Assembly: GCA_018267575.1 (NCBI GenBank)
Contig: JAFDYF010000068.1
Span: forward strand, 148,771-212,770
Direction of reading: 5' to 3'
DNA length: 64,000 nt
From: Bacteroidota bacterium
GTDB taxonomy: Bacteria; Bacteroidota; Bacteroidia; Chitinophagales; Chitinophagaceae
This document shows, one piece after another, positions 1 through 9,139 of this stretch; position 1 is the first letter of the stretch; every line of letters begins with the position of its first letter. The position numbers and the translations under genes are program-made. Below the pieces are notes generated by a model. That model did not search any database, had not been told where the DNA came from, and saw only the letters and a program-made list of their open reading frames with translations.

Positions 1-1
1 C

Positions 2-421
2 AGTGAAAAAACAGAGGCTATCATTGCGGGAAAAGAATTCCCGTTCAGTTTTAGTCAGATTGCGAAAGATATGATGAGGGGCATCCGGGTAGCAGTTCGT
101 AATAGTCTTTGGCAAACCGTTTATACCGTTTCCATCCTTATCATCTCTTTTATCCCGCTTGTAGGTTGGATAACCCCGGTTTTTTCAATGATCATCGAAT
201 GTTACTATTATGGTTTTTCGATGCTGGATTATAGCTGTGAGCGCCATAAACTTTCACCAACGGAAAGTTTTGCTTTTATCGGTAAACGCCGTGGGTTGGC
301 GATTGGCAATGGGCTCATGTTTTACCTAATGCATTTTTTACCCTTTGTGGGTTGGGTACTCGCCCCTTCTTATGCCGTCATTGCTGCAACCATCAGTTTG
401 TATCATCAGAACCTAGAATAG
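2..421 (+). CDS. EI24/CysZ-like membrane protein (5' end missing)
   Basis: The reading frame is open from the first bases of the window, so only the C-terminal ~139 residues are present; the ATG at 71 is internal. Two hydrophobic segments are visible, each ending in a similar PFVGW/PLVGW turn, with an aromatic stretch between them (ECYYYGFSMLDY). This pattern fits the EI24 domain family, which includes the sulfate permease CysZ. Many Bacteroidota carry EI24 proteins of unknown substrate, so sulfate transport is not claimed. The stop is 3 bases before the next ATG, so it probably forms an operon with the methyltransferase that follows. Confidence 0.6.
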   Translation, partial: SEKTEAIIAGKEFPFSFSQIAKDMMRGIRVAVRNSLWQTVYTVSILIISFIPLVGWITPVFSMIIECYYYGFSMLDYSCERHKLSPTESFAFIGKRRGLAIGNGLMFYLMHFLPFVGWVLAPSYAVIAATISLYHQNLE

Positions 422-424
422 TAT

Positions 425-1135
425 ATGGCCAATAACGGAAATGTATATCTGATACCAACATTCCTAGATGAAAATGCTTTGCAGGTAATCCCACCTTATG
501 TAATCGAAGCGATAAAAGAATGTCATGTTTTTTTTGTGGAGAACGAACGCAGTGCCCGACGTTTTTTAAAAGCCGTTTGGAAAGAAATCCAGATTAACGA
601 CTATGAATGGTTTACCATTCACAAAGTTGAAGAGGAAGTAAAAAACGAGTTCAGGGAAAAATTAAGAGAAGGGAAAAACATTGGCATTCTCAGCGAAGCT
701 GGCTGCCCCGGGATTGCTGACCCAGGTCAGTTGTTGATTGGCTTGGCACAAGAAGAAAATGCAAGGATAAAACCATTGGTTGGGCCCAGCTCTATATTGC
801 TTTCATTGATGGCTAGTGGCATGAATGGCCAGCAGTTCCAATTTGTTGGCTATTTGCCCATCGACCAATCGGAACGGGTTAAAAAAATAAAAGAATTAGA
901 AGTAGAATCCCAAAAAAGAAACTGCACACAGATTTTTATTGAAACCCCTTATCGCAATCAGCAGTTGATAGATACCATAATAAAAACCTGCAAGCCACAA
1001 ACAAAGTTTTGCATTGCAGCCAACCTGACAGCAACGGACGAAATAGTGAAAACAAAAAGCATTGGGGAATGGAAAAAAAATCCAATACAACTTCCCAAGC
1101 AGCCTGCCATTTTTTTGATTTATGCAGGAATCTAA
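425..1135 (+). CDS. RsmI-like SAM-dependent methyltransferase (tetrapyrrole methylase fold)
   Basis: A 236-residue protein with the tetrapyrrole methylase fold. It has the N-terminal strand NVYLIPTFL, the motif ILSEAGCPGIADPG near residue 90, and PLVGPSSILLSLMASGMNGQ near residue 120, followed by FIETPYRN. These are the SAM-binding landmarks of RsmI, which 2'-O-methylates C1402 of 16S rRNA. It is shorter than canonical RsmI (about 280 residues). Bacteroidota often carry a short RsmI-like paralogue besides true RsmI, so rRNA methylation is likely but not certain. It starts 3 bases after the upstream stop, and a bidirectional terminator follows. Confidence 0.75.
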   Translation: MANNGNVYLIPTFLDENALQVIPPYVIEAIKECHVFFVENERSARRFLKAVWKEIQINDYEWFTIHKVEEEVKNEFREKLREGKNIGILSEAGCPGIADPGQLLIGLAQEENARIKPLVGPSSILLSLMASGMNGQQFQFVGYLPIDQSERVKKIKELEVESQKRNCTQIFIETPYRNQQLIDTIIKTCKPQTKFCIAANLTATDEIVKTKSIGEWKKNPIQLPKQPAIFLIYAGI

Positions 1136-1163
1136 ATTATTAGGAACGCAAATTCCTAATAAT
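1136..1163. other. Perfect 11-bp inverted repeat after the rsmI-like gene
   Basis: ATTATTAGGAA (1136-1146) and its exact reverse complement (1153-1163) flank the 6-base loop CGCAAA. No T-run follows, so it is not a classical terminator on its own. It may protect the mRNA 3' end or act together with the terminator 40 bases downstream. Confidence 0.45.
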
Positions 1164-1201
1164 GCAAAGAGAACCCTTATCCGGAAAAGATACCGTGAAA
1201 T

Positions 1202-1239
1202 AAAAAGAGCGGGCTGTTTAATAACAGCCCGCTCTTTTT
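1202..1239. terminator. Bidirectional intrinsic terminator
   Basis: A 17-bp stem (1202-1218 with 1223-1239) with a GC-rich core, GAGCGGGCTGTT, closes the 4-base loop TAAT. It has A/T tracts at both ends, giving a U-tract in either direction. It sits between the convergent rsmI-like (+) and OmpA-family (-) genes. Confidence 0.9.
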
Positions 1240-1250
1240 ATTTTAAAACT

Positions 1251-2891
1251 TTATTTTCTAAGGTTTCTTGGCATCGGTAATTTTATCGATGGCATTTCGG
1301 TCGCTTCTTTTTCTTTGATAATAATCTCAGCACGACGGTTCAACCAAGCAGTGTTCGGGTTATTATTATCAGCCACCGGGTTTTCTTTACCATAATACCT
1401 AGCTGTGATACGGTCTGATGGAATGCCTCTACTGTTCATATAATCAAACACCATCTGCGCCCTTTTCTTCGACAAGAAGATATTGAATTCATTAGACCCT
1501 ACATTATCGGTGTACCCTTTAATGCTCACCAACAAACTCTTGTCCTTGCGAACCCGGGCTATCACTTTATCAATACGGTCGAAGGCACTTGAATTCAGGT
1601 CATACTGATTGAACTCGAAATAGACCACAAATTTAACCAAGGCTCTTCCATCTACCGTATCTACTTGGAAATCTTCTTTACTGAAATCCTGATAATTGAA
1701 TGCTTTCAAACCTCCTTTGCCATTCGTTTCACCGTTTCCATTACCGTTCTCATCGCCGAAACTATCTGCTGAGTCACTATTCGCCTTTCCACTCTGTGCT
1801 TTTAATGCTGCATTCAAAGCAGAATCAGCATTTAACTTATTGGCAAGGCTATCCTTATTATTGGATGAACTATCCTTTATTTTTTTCGCAGTGCTGTCAG
1901 CAGATAATGTATTTTGCTTGGTAGTACTGTTATTATTTTCTTTTTTCTTTTTGGTATTAATAGGCACATAAAAGCACAAATTATACATAGTGGTGTTGGC
2001 AATATTCTTGCTAACCGCATACCCATAAGATGCTTGCGCTATAATCATAAACCTGTTAGCACTGTACTTAACACCAGCCCCAGCAGGAGCAGTGAGATAG
2101 GATGCATCGTTAATCAAATCGTTGATCCCAACCGAAACAAATGGCTGTACTTTATGCTGCGGACCCAACAAATGATAAAACAGGGTTGCATTGAGCAAAT
2201 TGAAAGACTTTGGCGTAGTAGTGCCCACCAATTGATTGGGGCCCGCAACATGACCATAGCTTAAGCCAAGGTCTGCACTAGCCGAGAAGCGGCCGGTAAT
2301 ATTTTTATAGAGTGATAAAGCTGCTGATACATTGCTCCGATCGAGCAGTGCTAATTTATTTGCATTGCTCAAACTACCAAATTTGCTTCTTTCAATTATA
2401 CCAAAATCCTGCACCTGTAACTTAAACAGCGGGGAAACAAACCATCGAGTGTCCCAGTCCTTGGAAGTACCCACGTCCTCTGGATCTGATTTATCTACCA
2501 CCATTTTGATATCACCATTATTGTGCTTGCTCGTATCAGTGATTGAGGCAGCGGGGTCTGTATTTTTAGGGATGGTATCTGTCATCGTGCTGATAGCCGC
2601 ATCAGATTTTTTAGTGGAATCCATCGACTTACCAGTTGAATCTGTACTGGCACTAAAAGCTAGAGGATCCGTCTTGGACGTATCCAAGGGATGATTTACC
2701 GTGTCCAAACTCTTAGGGATGGTGTCCGTAATATGACCAAGAGAGTCAATGGGTTTAAATGTAGTATCGGTGACTGCTGTAACAGTAACCACTCTTGCAG
2801 TATCTTGGGCACAAAGGATATGTGTAGCCGTCAAAATGAAGGCCAGACAAATCAGCAGCTTATTCATGGGGCGTATTTTTAAGTTTTTCAT
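1251..2891 (-). CDS. OmpA-family outer-membrane/peptidoglycan-anchoring protein
   Basis: A 546-residue secreted protein. An N-terminal signal peptide ends around ILCAQ. A low-complexity stretch rich in Asp, Thr, Ser and Lys follows (residues ~35-150), then a middle part (~150-310) that looks like a small outer-membrane barrel. A second Ser/Asp/Asn/Lys-rich linker precedes a C-terminal OmpA domain (about 420-530). That domain has the peptidoglycan-binding landmarks VYFEFNQYDL, IKGYTDNVGS, LSKKRAQMV and NRRAEI. It is the last gene of the adhesin-PorP-OmpA run, 26 bases behind the PorP/SprF gene. In T9SS gliding and adhesin clusters such proteins are thought to anchor the secreted product or its partner to the cell wall. 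An alternative start is 8 codons further in (MNKLL). Confidence 0.85.
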   Translation of the reverse strand: MKNLKIRPMNKLLICLAFILTATHILCAQDTARVVTVTAVTDTTFKPIDSLGHITDTIPKSLDTVNHPLDTSKTDPLAFSASTDSTGKSMDSTKKSDAAISTMTDTIPKNTDPAASITDTSKHNNGDIKMVVDKSDPEDVGTSKDWDTRWFVSPLFKLQVQDFGIIERSKFGSLSNANKLALLDRSNVSAALSLYKNITGRFSASADLGLSYGHVAGPNQLVGTTTPKSFNLLNATLFYHLLGPQHKVQPFVSVGINDLINDASYLTAPAGAGVKYSANRFMIIAQASYGYAVSKNIANTTMYNLCFYVPINTKKKKENNNSTTKQNTLSADSTAKKIKDSSSNNKDSLANKLNADSALNAALKAQSGKANSDSADSFGDENGNGNGETNGKGGLKAFNYQDFSKEDFQVDTVDGRALVKFVVYFEFNQYDLNSSAFDRIDKVIARVRKDKSLLVSIKGYTDNVGSNEFNIFLSKKRAQMVFDYMNSRGIPSDRITARYYGKENPVADNNNPNTAWLNRRAEIIIKEKEATEMPSIKLPMPRNLRK

Positions 2892-2917
2892 GAGTATGAG
2901 ACAGAATAATGGATATT

Positions 2918-3895
2918 TTAGAAATCTAATCGCAGGGCCAATTCTAGCCCATTTCGCGATATGCCTGCTGCACTGATACTTGAAATATTAATATCGTACA
3001 ATAGGCCTACGGTCAACTTTTGATATTTCAATTCAATGTTCGGGACTATGGCATCATTATACCTGTATCCCATTCCAAACCCAACTGCAGCTCCCCCTTC
3101 TACCGATGGCAATGACTTTGAGTAAGCGGCATTTATAAAATACCGGTTTGCCGGTCCTTGCCAATTTAAAATCATATCTACTGAAAGTTGGTCATTACTG
3201 GATGTTTTATAAGTATAGCCACCCTGCACACTTATCCCAGCCTTTAGTCTTAACGTATCAGATTTTTGTCTATTGCTCATATATGGCTTATTAACTTGGA
3301 GCATAGAAGCACCTAAATACCATTTGCTTTTTTCCGAATTATGAAAAACGGAAGCACCCGCATTGATATTAAAGTGAGTATAAGACCAGCCGGTTGCAAG
3401 CATATCATTGGTCACCCCGCCTTCTATTGGTCCATAGCTATTGTATTGATCACCAAAAGCATTAGATACGCCATTCAAATTGAACTTACTATCATAATAG
3501 GCAGCTTGAAAGCCTGCACTAACATAGGTTTCATTGTTGCCCAATGGAATGCTATAGGAAAGACCCAGCATGCCAAGTGTATTGCTCAATATCCCTTGAT
3601 TGGACTTATCTGATGCAGCACCGGCACTAATGCTAAAATAGCTTTCATTTGTTTTTTCCCTGGCTGCTTTAGAAACAATCGGCATATCGAACATAGCGGC
3701 AACACTATTGTACGCAATCATTCCAGCATAATTCACATTACGGTAATTCAACTTAAGGCTATTCAGCTTATCCGTTTTAAGGGATTGATTATACCATGTT
3801 GTCATATCCTGGACCCTGGAAAAATTAATCTCCTGGGCAAAAGTCCCGCCGGCTACGATAATAATGAGGCTTAGTGTTAAACAAACTTTTCTCAT
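2918..3895 (-). CDS. PorP/SprF family type IX secretion membrane protein
   Basis: A 325-residue protein with a signal peptide (ends near GGTFAQ) and a series of amphipathic strands typical of the PorP/SprF outer-membrane barrel family. Family landmarks are the N-terminal QEINFSRVQDM region, LGLSYSIPLG, GFQAAYYDSKFNLNG and the closing ELALRLDF strand. SprF-type proteins are needed for secretion or surface attachment of T9SS cargo with type B C-terminal domains and are usually encoded beside that cargo. Here the gene lies directly downstream of such a cargo gene, which fits a dedicated partner role. Confidence 0.85.
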   Translation of the reverse strand: MRKVCLTLSLIIIVAGGTFAQEINFSRVQDMTTWYNQSLKTDKLNSLKLNYRNVNYAGMIAYNSVAAMFDMPIVSKAAREKTNESYFSISAGAASDKSNQGILSNTLGMLGLSYSIPLGNNETYVSAGFQAAYYDSKFNLNGVSNAFGDQYNSYGPIEGGVTNDMLATGWSYTHFNINAGASVFHNSEKSKWYLGASMLQVNKPYMSNRQKSDTLRLKAGISVQGGYTYKTSSNDQLSVDMILNWQGPANRYFINAAYSKSLPSVEGGAAVGFGMGYRYNDAIVPNIELKYQKLTVGLLYDINISSISAAGISRNGLELALRLDF

Positions 3896-3981
3896 TTGAA
3901 AATCAGATTTACTGTTTTATTTTATTCTTCTTACAGACAGCTTTCACAATTCTTAACAGGGTCACAAATTATTTTTCGATT

Positions 3982-6900
3982 TTATCTTAATAGCGAAACC
4001 ATTCCTTTTTGAACAACAGTTTTACCTTTCGTGTCCACACCTTCTGCTATCCATATATATGTTTCTACTGGTTGTTTCACTCCTTTATATGTGCCATCCC
4101 ATCCAGTGCCAGGATCAGAAGTCTTAAAGACTAGATTCCCCCATCTGTTATACACACTGAAATAATTTAAAGTAGCAATACCAGCAAGCACCGGTTTAAG
4201 CACATCGTTGGTGCCATCCCCATTCGGTGTAAATACTTTGGGCACATAAATATTGATGGGCACAAATTTCACCCTTGCAGGACTTCCATTCACGATTGAC
4301 TGGGTGCCCACTGCTGCTGTAATGAGTACATATCCAACTTGAGAACTGGTTATCTCAATCGTGGCATCACCATTGGCATCGGTTGTTACCGGCAGTGGCG
4401 TAATAATCTGTCCACTACCCGAATCGATTGTAAAAGTAACATCCAGACCAGCCATTGGATTGCCAACTTGGTCTACAATATGTGCTTTAACACTTGTTGC
4501 AGTTTGGCCATCTGCCGGAGCTTCGGGTACTACAACAATTAATTTGGTATCTACATTGGTAAAATCAGGGATGCTTACAAAAGTGACAAGTGCAGGGCTT
4601 CCAGTAGTGATGTTGTTCCCGCTCACTGTTGCAGTAATCCCCACTTGACCCGGTACCGTACTGGTCAAAGTAATGGTCGCATTACCATTGGCATCGGTTA
4701 CAACCGTAGTACTACCTACAAAGGTTCCTGTACCACTAGCAATAGCAAATACTACTGACTGATTAGCAATTGGGTTACCATTAGCATCTGTGATATGGGC
4801 TTGCACACTATTGGTAGAGGTACCGTTCGGTGCTGCATTATTTGTAACTACTGACAAAGCAGATACAGAAGTGCTTACTGGACCCACAACAAATGTTACC
4901 ACTGCCGGGCTACCTGTGGTAATGTTATTACCACCTACACTTGCTGTGATACCAACCTTGCCAGCCACTGTACTGGTCAGGCTAATGGTTGCGATACCAC
5001 TTGCATTTGTTGTAACCGTTGTGCTGCCTACGAAGGTGCCATTACCGCTTGCAATAGTGAATACTACCGACTGATTGGCTATTGGGTTACCACCTGCATC
5101 GGTAATCAGTGCCTGCACACTATTGGTAGAAGTTCCATCTGCCACGGCATTATCTGTTGCCACGCTCAGTTTGGAAGCTGAAGTGCTTACAGGCCCAGTT
5201 ACAAAAATCACTACCGCAGGGCTACCATTGGTTATATTGTTACCAGCAACCGTAGCTGTTATACCAACCTGGCCTACCACTGTGCTGGTTAACGTAATAA
5301 CCGCATCCCCATTTGCATTTGTTGTTACAGTTCCACTTCCCACTATAGTGCCAGATCCACTTGCAATCGAAAATATCACAGTCTGGTTGGCAACTGGGTT
5401 GCCATTGATATCTGCAATATGCGCCTTCACACTGTTTGTGGATGTGCCATCGGCTGCTGCATTATTAGCCACCACCGTTAGTGCAGTGGCTGGGGATGAA
5501 GTGCTAGGTGTACCGGAAATGAAAGTTACTATTGCCGGACTTCCTATTGTTATATTATTACCGCCTACGGTTGCAGTGATTCCTACTTGACCTATCAAAG
5601 TACTCGTCAATGAGATTACGGCATTGCCATTAATATCGGTAGTTACTGTTGCACTACCTACAAAACTGCCAGTACCACTTGCAATCGTAAACGCGACCGG
5701 CTGATTAGCAATTGGGTTACCGTTAATATCAGTAATATGCGCCTGAACACTATTGGTAGCTGACCCATCAGCTATGGCATTATCTGCCACCACGCTCAGT
5801 TTGGATGCAGAAGCGCTTACCGGGCCTGCAACAAAAGTTACTATTGCCGGGCTACCATTGGTAATGTTATTACCCCCAACCGTTGCAGTGATGTCTACTT
5901 TTCCTGCAACTAAGCTGTTCAATGAAATCACAGCATTACCACCAGCATCTGTTGTTACAGTAGAACTACCTACAAAATTTGCAGTACCGCTAGCGATGGT
6001 AAAAATAACCTGCTGGTTTGGTACAGAGTTCCCGTTAATATCTGATATATGAGCGAGAACACTATTGGTAGAAGAACCGTCTGCAACTGCATTGTTAATA
6101 ACAACATTCAATAAGGTTGCGGGAGAACTGGTGCTTGGCGCAGCAGGAACAAAGGTGACTACCGCCGGACTTACATTTGGCAAGCCGGTGCCCCCTACTG
6201 AGGCTGTGAGGCTAACCTGTCCTGCAACAGTACTCGTAAGCTGGATAATTGCATCACCGTTTGCATCAGTTGTTACATTAGAAGTACCAACAAAGGTTCC
6301 AGTGCCACTAATGATTGAAAAAACGACGGTTTGTCCGGCAATGGGATTATGATTAATGTCGGTGATATGTGCTTTTACACTATTTGTACTTGTGCCGTCA
6401 GCAGCAGCATTGTCTGTATTTACACTTAACACGGAAGCATTTGCATTGAATGCCCCTGCGATAAAGGTTACGGCTTGTGGGCTTCCGCCGATATTGACAC
6501 CCCCAACAGATGCATTAATATTCACTTGACCTGCAACCGTACTTGTTAAGCTAATGGTTGCTACACCACTCGCATCTGTGTTTACCGTTGTGCTTCCTAC
6601 AAAAGTTCCGGTACCACTAGCAATGGAGAAAACAACTGCTTGGTTGGCAATTGGATGACCGTATGCATCTGTAATAAGTGCTTTTACACTATTTGTCGCA
6701 GTACCATCAGCAACAGCATTATTTGTTAAAACAGATAATGTGGATGCTGAAGCGCTCACGGGGCCTATTACAAAAGTTACCAGAAGTGGACTGGATATAG
6801 CTACATTCTGACCGTTGACCGTTGCTGTTATTCCAACCTGACCCACCACATTACTCACAATTCGAACCAGCGCATTGCCGTTTACGTCGGTTGTTATCGT

Positions 6901-8187
6901 ATTACCTCCTGCAAAAGATCCTGTGCCACTAGCGATAGCAAATACAACAGCCTGGCCCACAATTTTATTTCCATTGGCATCTACAATGTGAGCATAAACC
7001 ATGTCTTGTGATACTCCATCTGCCAATTGATTATTTTGGTATAGGTTCAGTCTTGACAATGCGCCGTCTGGAGGTCCGGAAGTAAAATTAACAGTGACGG
7101 GGCTACCACTTATATTGGTTCCACCCACTGATGCCGATATACCCACTGAACCTACAACTGTACTCGTTAATGTGATTGCCGCATTGCCACTAGCATCCGT
7201 AGTTACTGTTGAGCTTCCTACAAAACTTCCTGTACCGCTTGTTATCGTAAAGGTCACGGTTTGATTGGCAAGTGGGTGCCCATAGGCATCCATAATCGTT
7301 GCCTGTACACTATTGGTATTTCCACTATTTGCCAAAGCATTATTGGTGAGCACACTTAGTGTTGATGAGGATGGGCTTGCAGGACCAGCAACGAAGGTTA
7401 CCAAAATAGGGCTGCTTATGGCCACATTCTGTCCATTGACTGTTGCCGTTATTCCAACCTGCCCAACAACATTACTTATTATATGAACCAATGCATTGCC
7501 ATTTACATCTGTAGATACCGTGCTACTGACTAATGAACCTGACCCACTATTTATAGTGAAATCAACCGCCTGACCAACAATTTTATTTCCAAATTGGTCT
7601 ACAATACTGGCATAAACCATATCAGAAGAAGAACCATCTGCCAATTGATTATTTGTATACATATTCAGCCTGCATTTAGCTCCATCTGCAGGCCCAGGAA
7701 TAAATGTCACCACAGCAGGTGACCCATAAGTAATAGCTTGATTGCTTACTTGGGCAACCACACTACTATTACCAGCAACTGTGCTGGTAAATGAAATAGC
7801 CGCGTTGCCATTAGCATCCGTATTAATGGCTACAGAGGTAGTACTCGAGCCTGTTACTGAAAATGAAACCTGCACCCCCGAAACCGGGTTTCCTGCATTG
7901 TCAACAATATGTGCATTTACGGTATTGGTGGAAACCCCATCAGCAACAGCATTATTTACAACGATGGTCAGTTTTGTGTTGGAATTGGTTACGTCTGGCA
8001 CCCCTGGAGGGTTGAACGAATTCCCTATTTTACCTGGGGTAGAAAAAGATAGTCCAGATAGACTAAGTAAAAACATCAGCATTCCGGCAAACACACCTAA
8101 ACGTAAGTTTACGATCGGAATACTTCCTGCTAATAGTTGCTTTGAATCGGGCTTTATAAAATTATGCATATCACTACGAAGTTTCAT
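3982..8187 (-). CDS. Giant surface adhesin: twelve Ig-like repeats plus T9SS type B sorting domain
   Basis: A 1401-residue secreted protein. The N-terminus has a long polar stretch before the hydrophobic signal region LGVFAGMLMFLLSLSGLSFS. Twelve tandem repeats of about 104 residues follow. Each opens with a pattern like LSVVTNNAxADGTSTNSV, then AHITDxNGNPIANQxVxFxIASGTGxFVG, TVTTDANGNAxIxLTSTVxGQVGITATVGG and ends xSPAxVTFVxG. This is the invasin/intimin-type (Big_1) bacterial Ig fold. The C-terminus (~1310-1401) is the gliding-motility-associated, type B sorting domain: FTPNGDGTNDVLKP, VYNRWGNLVF, GWDGTYKG and the terminal MVSLLR. It is first in the run with PorP/SprF and OmpA genes. Adhesion is inferred from the fold and repeats. 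Confidence 0.9.
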   Translation of the reverse strand: MKLRSDMHNFIKPDSKQLLAGSIPIVNLRLGVFAGMLMFLLSLSGLSFSTPGKIGNSFNPPGVPDVTNSNTKLTIVVNNAVADGVSTNTVNAHIVDNAGNPVSGVQVSFSVTGSSTTSVAINTDANGNAAISFTSTVAGNSSVVAQVSNQAITYGSPAVVTFIPGPADGAKCRLNMYTNNQLADGSSSDMVYASIVDQFGNKIVGQAVDFTINSGSGSLVSSTVSTDVNGNALVHIISNVVGQVGITATVNGQNVAISSPILVTFVAGPASPSSSTLSVLTNNALANSGNTNSVQATIMDAYGHPLANQTVTFTITSGTGSFVGSSTVTTDASGNAAITLTSTVVGSVGISASVGGTNISGSPVTVNFTSGPPDGALSRLNLYQNNQLADGVSQDMVYAHIVDANGNKIVGQAVVFAIASGTGSFAGGNTITTDVNGNALVRIVSNVVGQVGITATVNGQNVAISSPLLVTFVIGPVSASASTLSVLTNNAVADGTATNSVKALITDAYGHPIANQAVVFSIASGTGTFVGSTTVNTDASGVATISLTSTVAGQVNINASVGGVNIGGSPQAVTFIAGAFNANASVLSVNTDNAAADGTSTNSVKAHITDINHNPIAGQTVVFSIISGTGTFVGTSNVTTDANGDAIIQLTSTVAGQVSLTASVGGTGLPNVSPAVVTFVPAAPSTSSPATLLNVVINNAVADGSSTNSVLAHISDINGNSVPNQQVIFTIASGTANFVGSSTVTTDAGGNAVISLNSLVAGKVDITATVGGNNITNGSPAIVTFVAGPVSASASKLSVVADNAIADGSATNSVQAHITDINGNPIANQPVAFTIASGTGSFVGSATVTTDINGNAVISLTSTLIGQVGITATVGGNNITIGSPAIVTFISGTPSTSSPATALTVVANNAAADGTSTNSVKAHIADINGNPVANQTVIFSIASGSGTIVGSGTVTTNANGDAVITLTSTVVGQVGITATVAGNNITNGSPAVVIFVTGPVSTSASKLSVATDNAVADGTSTNSVQALITDAGGNPIANQSVVFTIASGNGTFVGSTTVTTNASGIATISLTSTVAGKVGITASVGGNNITTGSPAVVTFVVGPVSTSVSALSVVTNNAAPNGTSTNSVQAHITDANGNPIANQSVVFAIASGTGTFVGSTTVVTDANGNATITLTSTVPGQVGITATVSGNNITTGSPALVTFVSIPDFTNVDTKLIVVVPEAPADGQTATSVKAHIVDQVGNPMAGLDVTFTIDSGSGQIITPLPVTTDANGDATIEITSSQVGYVLITAAVGTQSIVNGSPARVKFVPINIYVPKVFTPNGDGTNDVLKPVLAGIATLNYFSVYNRWGNLVFKTSDPGTGWDGTYKGVKQPVETYIWIAEGVDTKGKTVVQKGMVSLLR
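4258..7985 (-). repeat. Twelve ~312-bp in-frame repeats encoding Ig-like domains
   Basis: Coding repeats inside the adhesin gene, each about 104 codons. Repeats 2 and 4 form one subtype (NNQLADG, DMVYAxIVDxxGNKIVGQAV) and repeats 3 and 5 another (DAYGHPxANQ), so the array seems to have grown partly by duplication of two-domain blocks. The last repeat (VVPEAPADGQ) and the first are the most diverged. Confidence 0.85.
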
Positions 8188-8936
8188 ATTCGAGTTTAGT
8201 TATAATGGTGCATCATCATTCCTAAAACAACAATTACCTATACCCGTAATTGCTGATTAAGAAATCCAATGCTCTATAATAAGAACCATATTCATTTCTT
8301 AAAACTCAATAACAGATCCCAACAATGAAAACTTTGTGATTGCACTAGATAAGCCAATGTGCAATTGGAAGATAATGTAGAGTAGGGGTTCATGAAATTG
8401 GTTTTAAATCGGTTTTAAAGGATAATGGTCCAAATTCTACCTGTTTCATTTAATTTTTGAAAATAAGACAGGTTGCTAATCTTCAACGTATTATAAAACT
8501 AATCAAAAAATTTGCGCTATTTTCCTAAGCCAGCTCGTTTTTCCATTTTCTCACAAATCAGGTCAAAAGCCAAAAAGCACACTTAGTTCCAACATATATA
8601 ACTGAAATTGATTGTTTTTAGTGTGTGAAAATAGTAAAACAACTACAAAATTATTTGGAATCCCCATATATATAAAATATTGCCATTATTTGTCTTCCAA
8701 CAAGATATCACGAAAATGTCATGTTTAAACAGGCTCTCCAAATCGACTAACTAGTGCATATACTAGGAGGCTTTACTAATAAATCAACTTTGAAACATAG
8801 GCAGAAAATCTCTCCATGTTAAAAATTAGTTCAAATTTTATGTCAAGAGCTAGTAGCTTGTAAAAACCTTGAGTACGAATATTCGCAGCAATACATCCAA
8901 CAAATTGTTTTCCACAAAATTTCTGAGGCCGTTTCA
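8188..8936. other. Intergenic region upstream of the adhesin; no gene seen
   Basis: About 750 bases, AT-rich, with no ORF that looks like a protein, no tRNA and no clear terminator. It must hold the promoter of the adhesin operon, read leftward. I could not place a convincing TTTG/TAnnTTTG pair. Confidence 0.5.
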
Positions 8937-9137
8937 TTATCCTAACATAAACCGACAAAGCTCATTGATATCGTCAAAAGGCGCAATCACATAACCATCA
9001 TCCAGTAATTTATAAAGACCATTTTTTTCCACTTCTATTTCAAATGTGTTCCCTGCCCTGACCTGATTTCCATTTACGGAAACAATTTCTATTTCATAGA
9101 ACCGGAGTGCATCCAATAAAATTTCCAAGGGTGTCAT
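8937..9137 (-). CDS. Small acidic protein of unknown function, hydrogenase island
   Basis: A 66-residue soluble protein (MTPLEILLDALRFYEIEIVS...) with alternating hydrophobic and charged residues and no recognised motif. The ATG is 2 bases after the stop of the nickel permease gene, so it is probably translated from the same mRNA. Its position as last gene of the hydrogenase island suggests an accessory role in nickel handling or hydrogenase maturation, but nothing in the sequence proves it. Confidence 0.6.
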   Translation of the reverse strand: MTPLEILLDALRFYEIEIVSVNGNQVRAGNTFEIEVEKNGLYKLLDDGYVIAPFDDINELCRFMLG

Positions 9138-9139
9138 GA

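Noticed and set aside
4258..7985. Regular ~312-bp DNA repeats that could be read as a CRISPR or satellite array, with long open frames on the plus strand
   Set aside because: The minus-strand frame is continuous and encodes Ig-like domains. The plus-strand frames are shadows of the repetitive codon pattern and encode no recognisable protein.
8776..8958. 60-codon ORF on the minus strand
   Set aside because: It overlaps the end of the 66-residue gene, has no coding character and no homology I can see.
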